From CAZSWS01 sp964610765 (GTDB taxonomy: Bacteria > Bacteroidota > Bacteroidia > Bacteroidales > Tannerellaceae): DNA of 10,281 nt. The stretch covers positions 1-10,281 of the forward strand of contig CAZSWS010000085.1 in assembly GCA_964610765.1 (NCBI GenBank), in the 5' to 3' direction. The notes below the pieces were generated by a model that made no database searches, was not told the origin of the DNA, and saw only the letters and a program-made list of their open reading frames with translations. This document shows positions 6,091-10,281 of the stretch, piece after piece; position 1 is the first letter of the stretch; every line of letters begins with the position of its first letter. Made by a program: the position numbers and the translations under genes.

Positions 6091-8550
6091 TTATTCAAAA
6101 TCAACGACAGTTATCCCGGCTCCACCCAGTTGGACATGTTCGTCTCTGTACGTAGCTACACCCGGAACTGTATGCAGATAGTCTCGAATCAATGCACGTA
6201 ATATACCTGTACCCGTACCGTGCAATATCCGCACCCTTGACACCCCCATCTGTATAGCATCATCCACATAATAAGTTACCGCCTGCACAGCCTCATCACC
6301 ACGCATACCCCGCACGTCAATATCTTGCTTAAAGTTGAGCACTCGCTCACGAATACTATCCGTATGATAGGAAGGAGCGGCTTTTTCCTCCTTTTTAAGT
6401 TGTCCTTTACTTACTTTCTCCAGCCTATCCACCTTCACCACACTTTTAATCATGCCAAACACCACTGTTGCTTGCTTATCACGTATTTCAGCTACTGTGC
6501 CGGCAGAAGTTTGTCCCTTCAGACGCACCAAGTCGCCCACCTGAAGTTCTTGAGATATTTGCTTGGACTTGCTATCCAATCGCGGTTGCTTTTCTTTCCG
6601 TTTTGCATGCTTTTTGAGCTTTTGCATACGCTTATTCAAACGCTCATCTTCTTCCGATAGCTGCGTCAATGAATTTTGATATGTTTCCAGTTCTTTTCTA
6701 ACAGCTCGTGTTTTTTCTTTTTCTGCTTGCCCCTCTTTAATCTCACGAATCGTATGTTCAATCCGTGCATTCGCTTCCGAAAGTATCTGCTGTGCTTCTT
6801 CTTTTGCCTGTCTTAATATTTCTTTTCGCTGTTTATTAACTTCGGTCAAGTCCTCTTCATAGCGTCCAACTACCTGTTCAAGCTTCTTCTCTTGCAACCG
6901 CACACTTTGCCTCTTGCTTTCCCAATAGCGCTTATCACGCACAATGTCTTGCAGGTATTTATCCATCTCTACATAGTCACTACCAACAATATCAGAGGCT
7001 TCGGCTATTAAGTCTTCCGGCAATCCTATTTTACGGGCAATTTCAACGGCAAACGAGCTACCCGGATGACCAATAGACAACTGGAACAAGGGTTGCATCA
7101 AATGTCGGTCGTAAAGCATAGCCCCATTCACCATCCCCGGAGTTCCTTCAGCTACATGCTTTAGGTTCTGATAATGCGTAGTTATCACGCCATAGGCTGA
7201 CTTTTCATTAAACCTTTTGAGTAGCACTTCAGCAATAGCACCTCCAATCTGAGGCTCTGTTCCACTACCAAACTCATCAATCAACAACAAGGTGCGCTCA
7301 TTCGTTCGGCGTACGAAAAACTTCATATTTGACAAGTGAGAACTATACGTACTCAAATCATCTTCAATACTCTGCTCGTCACCTATATCAATAAACAAAT
7401 GCTCAAAAACACCCATTTGAGATTTTTCGTTTAGCGGAACCGGCAATCCACATTGCAACATATATTGTAGTAAACCGACTGTCTTAAGACATACCGACTT
7501 ACCTCCTGCATTCGGACCGGAGATAACCAAGAGTCGCTGAGTCTGTGTTAGAACAATATCCAACGGAACTACTTTCTTTTGATGCTTCTTCAACGATAAA
7601 AATAGCAACGGATGAACAGCCGTAATCCAATCTACTGCAGGTCCTTCCTTTACTTGTGGAACTACCGCCCCCAGCTCAACCGAAAGCAAGGCTTTAGCAC
7701 GTATAAAATCAATCTGTCCTAAAAAATCATACGAGTGAAGTATATCGGGAACAAGCGGACGCAGTTTATTGGTATATTCAGTTAAGATACGCACGATTTC
7801 TCTTCGTTCCTCCCCTTCCAGTTCGCGGATACGGTTGTTCGCTTCTACCACTGATTCCGGTTCAATAAACACTGTCTTTCCTGTTGCCGACTCATCATGC
7901 ACAATCCCTTTAATCTTTCGCTTGAAAGCCGGTGAAACCGGGATTACCAAACGACCGTCACGCATAGTCGGAGCCACATCTTTCTCTACCACTCCATCGG
8001 CTTGAGCCATGCGAAGAATGGCATGAAGGCTTTTCGATATACCGCTAGCAGTTGCAGACATTTCGCGCCGAATACGCACCAGCTCTGAAGAAGCATTGTC
8101 TTTAATTTTCCCATATTTATCCAGGATACTATCTATCTCTGTTATCAGCCGGGGAAAGACCGGCACAGGACCGGCTAAGGCATATAAAGAAGGATACAGG
8201 GGTTTCTCGTCATCTGTTGGCGAGAAAAAACGAACGATTTCATAAATCGTTTGTAAAGAACGCTTCAAGTCATAAAGCTCTTTTTCATCCAGAAAAGTAC
8301 CCTCCGGTCGGATGCGCTTCAGCGAATAGCGAACATCTAGAAAGTATCCTAAAGGAAACTCTTTTTCGCCGTTCAGCACGCGTACAAACTCATCTGTTTC
8401 AAGCAGAAGCCGACGTATCAAATCCACTTTATCCGTGAATTTAACTTCATCAATCTGCTCTCTCCCCAAAGGACTCAAACACTTTTCTCCCAGCAATCGG
8501 CGAATCGTATCAAAACCGATTTTCTGTTCAAAGTTATCGGGATATGTCAC
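6091..8550 (-). CDS. mutS2: Endonuclease MutS2
   Basis: MutS2 is a MutS-family ATPase without the mismatch-recognition domain. In different species it suppresses homologous recombination or splits collided ribosomes. The 819-aa protein contains, in order, the MutS core/lever region (about 1-300), the ATPase with Walker A GPNAGGKS (345-352), signature region DDLSTYSSH (397-405), Walker B LLLIDEFGSGTEP (421-433) and TTHY (457-460), a long charged coiled coil (about 530-660), a small KOW-like beta segment (about 669-711), and a C-terminal Smr nuclease domain with DVRG (745-748) and HGTGTG (777-782). All catalytic landmarks are intact. The start is GTG at 8550: the following YPDNFEQKIGFD is the usual family N-terminus and no in-frame ATG lies upstream before a stop. 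It follows the PDZ gene by 17 nt and shares its promoter, as none is visible between. Confidence 0.95.
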   Translation of the reverse strand: MTYPDNFEQKIGFDTIRRLLGEKCLSPLGREQIDEVKFTDKVDLIRRLLLETDEFVRVLNGEKEFPLGYFLDVRYSLKRIRPEGTFLDEKELYDLKRSLQTIYEIVRFFSPTDDEKPLYPSLYALAGPVPVFPRLITEIDSILDKYGKIKDNASSELVRIRREMSATASGISKSLHAILRMAQADGVVEKDVAPTMRDGRLVIPVSPAFKRKIKGIVHDESATGKTVFIEPESVVEANNRIRELEGEERREIVRILTEYTNKLRPLVPDILHSYDFLGQIDFIRAKALLSVELGAVVPQVKEGPAVDWITAVHPLLFLSLKKHQKKVVPLDIVLTQTQRLLVISGPNAGGKSVCLKTVGLLQYMLQCGLPVPLNEKSQMGVFEHLFIDIGDEQSIEDDLSTYSSHLSNMKFFVRRTNERTLLLIDEFGSGTEPQIGGAIAEVLLKRFNEKSAYGVITTHYQNLKHVAEGTPGMVNGAMLYDRHLMQPLFQLSIGHPGSSFAVEIARKIGLPEDLIAEASDIVGSDYVEMDKYLQDIVRDKRYWESKRQSVRLQEKKLEQVVGRYEEDLTEVNKQRKEILRQAKEEAQQILSEANARIEHTIREIKEGQAEKEKTRAVRKELETYQNSLTQLSEEDERLNKRMQKLKKHAKRKEKQPRLDSKSKQISQELQVGDLVRLKGQTSAGTVAEIRDKQATVVFGMIKSVVKVDRLEKVSKGQLKKEEKAAPSYHTDSIRERVLNFKQDIDVRGMRGDEAVQAVTYYVDDAIQMGVSRVRILHGTGTGILRALIRDYLHTVPGVATYRDEHVQLGGAGITVVDFE

Positions 8551-8567
8551 TAATAATAATTCGTAAT

Positions 8568-9983
8568 TTAATTAATATCTATAGTTGGAGCAGTGCGAAT
8601 AACGGGACGCAACACTACTTCAAACTTTTCATTCGACCGGTGTACTTGCATTTTCAGCGTGTTAGAACCGGATAAATCCACATAAGGAGCAAATTTATAT
8701 AGATAAGAAAACACCGGTAAGTATTCCGGCTTGTTCAACATTTTCTCTATTTGAGGATAATTTAATGTACTCCAATACATACAACGTTCAAAACCATTCG
8801 AATCGGTAAAGACCGTTTCAGCATCTCTAAACTTCATCGAGTTAGATATAAACTGTTTGTATGCAGCCGTATATTCATCGGCAGAACGCATCAACTCTTT
8901 ACCTTCAATATTTTCAATCAAATCACCCACCCTTATCCCGGCTTCGGCAGCCGGCGAGTTCAAATCAACTTTCTTAACCAAGCTTAAACGGTCTATGTCG
9001 TAATTCAAACCGGTATAGTTATATGTTTTGAAACCAACCTTGAAAGAAACATTTTTCGTATGGCTTACCCGTGGATATTGCATACACATCAACGGAATAT
9101 GTATTTGAGCATATTTTGCCAAGTCAAAAGGCTCATACATCAATTCTTCAGCTTCTGACTCCCAAATAGATGCTCCGGTTGCTGTATCAATAAAACGGAT
9201 GCCAAACTGCAATATATACTCAGCTTCAGACTCCGATACAGAAGTCATGAAAGGCAGCTTAACAATTTTCTGCACACTCCCATCATAACGAAACACCTGA
9301 TCACTCTTTGTACGTACTTTACTTACTCCTCTGAATTTTGGATTCTTATCAAAAAAATAGAAGGTCTGTATGACCAGATTAGGCGCATTCTCATCATATC
9401 TCATCCCTTTTGCTTCTAAGTCGCTACGGATAATCATGTTTATAGCATTCTCCAGTTCTTCATTTCCTTCTTCTATTTCCGGAAAGGCAAATGTTCGATA
9501 GTTGATAAAATCAACCGTATCTTCTGTAACAGTAGTTTTAAATGGGCAAATAAACGTACGCTCCACGGTGTTTTCCAAGCTATACATAGAGAAAGCGGTT
9601 GCCAGTTGTTCTTCTTTAATCGTATTCAAAGGAATACATTCTTTCGTAACAATTACATCTCGTTCTTCATAATTGAAGTTTCTCAACGTCAGTTTAACCT
9701 TGTTTTTATCATAAGGGTTCAACATTTGAGGAAGCACATCTCCCGTCATTTCACCCACAGATATGTCATCTACTTTAAGGATGATATCATTTCGTTTAAC
9801 ACCCGCATTCTCTGCCGGAGAATAAGGATAAACCTTCGTTACGACAGGCATACCAAATCCCCATTTCTTATTCGTACTTATATCATACGAAATTCCCAAA
9901 CGACAAACTTCTTTAGAAGCCTGAGCACTTAATACTAAAACACAAGTGCCTATAAGCAATAGGAGTATAGATATCTTTCTCAT
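8568..9983 (-). CDS. Exported protein with two PDZ-like domains flanking a DUF4136-like region
   Basis: From the ATG at 9983 the product is 471 aa. It begins with MRKISILLLLIGTCVLVLSA, a clear signal peptide, so it should be in the periplasm or at the outer membrane. A first PDZ-like domain covers about residues 42-112, with VTKVYPYSPAENAGVKRNDI as its carboxylate-loop and helix region. A central region (about 159-290) carries YRTFAFPEIEEGNEELENAI and a following pattern resembling DUF4136 lipoprotein domains. A second PDZ-like domain (about 325-392) has VKKVDLNSPAAEAGIRVGDL. The C-terminal 80 residues are unassigned. No Ser-His-Asp protease core is present, so it is unlikely to be a DegP or C-terminal processing protease. 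The Cys in LIGTC is a poor lipobox (Thr at -1). The ATG is preferred because the -7 element at 10017-10010 would start transcription downstream of a GTG at 10010. Function unknown. Confidence 0.8.
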   Translation of the reverse strand: MRKISILLLLIGTCVLVLSAQASKEVCRLGISYDISTNKKWGFGMPVVTKVYPYSPAENAGVKRNDIILKVDDISVGEMTGDVLPQMLNPYDKNKVKLTLRNFNYEERDVIVTKECIPLNTIKEEQLATAFSMYSLENTVERTFICPFKTTVTEDTVDFINYRTFAFPEIEEGNEELENAINMIIRSDLEAKGMRYDENAPNLVIQTFYFFDKNPKFRGVSKVRTKSDQVFRYDGSVQKIVKLPFMTSVSESEAEYILQFGIRFIDTATGASIWESEAEELMYEPFDLAKYAQIHIPLMCMQYPRVSHTKNVSFKVGFKTYNYTGLNYDIDRLSLVKKVDLNSPAAEAGIRVGDLIENIEGKELMRSADEYTAAYKQFISNSMKFRDAETVFTDSNGFERCMYWSTLNYPQIEKMLNKPEYLPVFSYLYKFAPYVDLSGSNTLKMQVHRSNEKFEVVLRPVIRTAPTIDIN

Positions 9984-10071
9984 TTTATTCTCTAAATTAC
10001 ATGATAACACAAATGTAGAAACTTTTTATGTCTTTTCATTTTTCTAGATGCAAGTTCCTCATTTTATTCTC
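9979..10071 (-). repeat. 14-bp direct repeat bracketing the PDZ-gene promoter
   Basis: Read on the - strand, GAGAATAAAATGAG occurs at 10071-10058 and again at 9992-9979, 79 bp apart. Both copies contain an ATG. The downstream copy is the real start of the PDZ-protein gene. The upstream copy opens an 8-codon frame (10062-10036, MRNLHLEK then TGA) preceded at 6 nt by a good Shine-Dalgarno AGGAG (10073-10069). The -7 promoter box lies between them. Confidence 0.6.
10010..10017 (-). promoter_or_regulatory. Bacteroidota-type -7 promoter element for the PDZ gene-mutS2 unit
   Basis: On the - strand TACATTTG (10017-10010) matches TAnnTTTG exactly and is identical to the yajC element. Transcription would begin near 10003, giving a leader of about 20 nt before the ATG at 9983. 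No convincing -33 box is seen; the upstream sequence is A-rich. It is the only good promoter for the two-gene unit. Confidence 0.72.
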
Positions 10072-10084
10072 CTTTTCTTAAAAT

Positions 10085-10281
10085 AAACTACGCCGAAAGG
10101 AGCAATCCAAATCAGTCAAAACGAATCAACCTCCAAAGTCGGCATATGAGTAGAACAATATAACGCGTAGAGATTAGAATGCCGTAGGTATTCAATATAG
10201 GTATTGTCAAACCAGCCATGAAAAACCGCCGGTGATGGTGTGACCCCGCATCGGGCACGCATAGAGGGTACTGGTGTGACT
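10085..10281. other. Unassigned edge region with no convincing gene
   Basis: This stretch departs in character from the rest: its right third (about 10215-10281) is clearly GC-rich. On the - strand two overlapping frames stay open from the window edge, one ending with TGA at 10116 (54 codons) and one with TGA at 10112 (55 codons). Neither has a recognisable domain, and two frames open together suggests composition, not coding. Small repeats include TAGGTATT at 10185-10192 and 10198-10205, and CGGCAT (10140-10145) inverted as ATGCCG (10179-10184). It could be a dispersed intergenic element, the remains of a mobile element, or the 3' end of a gene lying outside the window. Confidence 0.35.
10231..10280. 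repeat. Partial 36-bp-period repeat cut by the window end
   Basis: GGTGATGGTGTGAC (10231-10244) and GGTACTGGTGTGAC (10267-10280) match at 12 of 14 positions and are exactly 36 bp apart, which is also 12 codons. Only one full period and the start of a second are visible, so a tandem array is possible but not shown. Confidence 0.4.

Noticed and set aside
6325..6660. Open + strand frame of 111 codons opposite mutS2
   Set aside because: It lies wholly antisense to the coiled-coil and KOW-encoding part of mutS2, has no start signal or domain, and is a typical shadow frame.
9900..9983. Lipoprotein signal (Cys in LIGTC) in the PDZ protein
   Set aside because: The residue before Cys is Thr, which lipoprotein signal peptidase rarely accepts, and more hydrophobic sequence follows. 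An ordinary signal peptidase site after the SAQAS region fits better.
9984..10010. GTG start at 10010 for the PDZ protein
   Set aside because: The start codon overlaps the -7 promoter element, so it would lie upstream of the transcript. The ATG at 9983 begins directly at a clean signal peptide.
10231..10280. CRISPR repeat, suggested by the 36-bp spacing
   Set aside because: A CRISPR array alternates conserved repeats with spacers at a longer period (about 60-75 bp) and with identical repeats. Here only 14 bp recur, imperfectly, at 36 bp, and no cas gene is present.
1..10281. A novel multi-gene system (defence, secretion, biosynthetic)
   Set aside because: Nine of nine clear genes are housekeeping or conserved Bacteroidota genes in plausible operons. 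There is no integrase, transposase, toxin, nuclease-helicase pair or biosynthetic core.

Overview
The window looks like a chromosomal housekeeping segment from a Bacteroidales bacterium, most likely Bacteroides or a close relative. Three things point there. The proteins include Bacteroidota-typical versions: a long NusB of about 308 aa, a DUF5606 protein, and a dihydroorotase with a DDQVHFRDPG metal motif. Several genes are preceded by the Bacteroidota sigma(ABfr) -7 element TAnnTTTG. The DNA is moderately AT-rich with A/T-rich translation starts.

Left half (1-3013, + strand): nusB, yajC, a ybbR/cdaR-like gene and coaE are tightly packed; the last pair overlap by ATGA. Together they cover transcription antitermination, a Sec-translocon accessory, a membrane-anchored YbbR protein and the last step of CoA synthesis. 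No intrinsic terminator follows coaE. Instead there is a strikingly C-rich, G-poor tract that would suit Rho. A DUF5606 gene follows with its own promoter and a strong intrinsic terminator (3601-3643).

Middle (3743-6090): a dolichol-phosphate-mannose-synthase-like family 2 glycosyltransferase overlaps the dihydroorotase gene pyrC by 8 nt. A 268-bp convergent gap then carries a bidirectional terminator hairpin.

Right half (10017 down to 6091, - strand): a two-gene unit encodes an exported protein with two PDZ-like domains around a DUF4136-like region, then MutS2. A clear TACATTTG promoter fixes the start of the first gene.

Right edge (about 10085-10281): no convincing gene. It is locally GC-rich, contains a 36-bp-period partial repeat cut by the window end, and has two overlapping open frames on the - strand. 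It is the least ordinary part of the window and may be a dispersed element.

I found no evidence of a new multi-gene system such as defence, secretion or biosynthesis. The findings are modest: promoter and terminator architecture, an unusual metal-ligand substitution, an unusual domain arrangement and the unexplained right edge.
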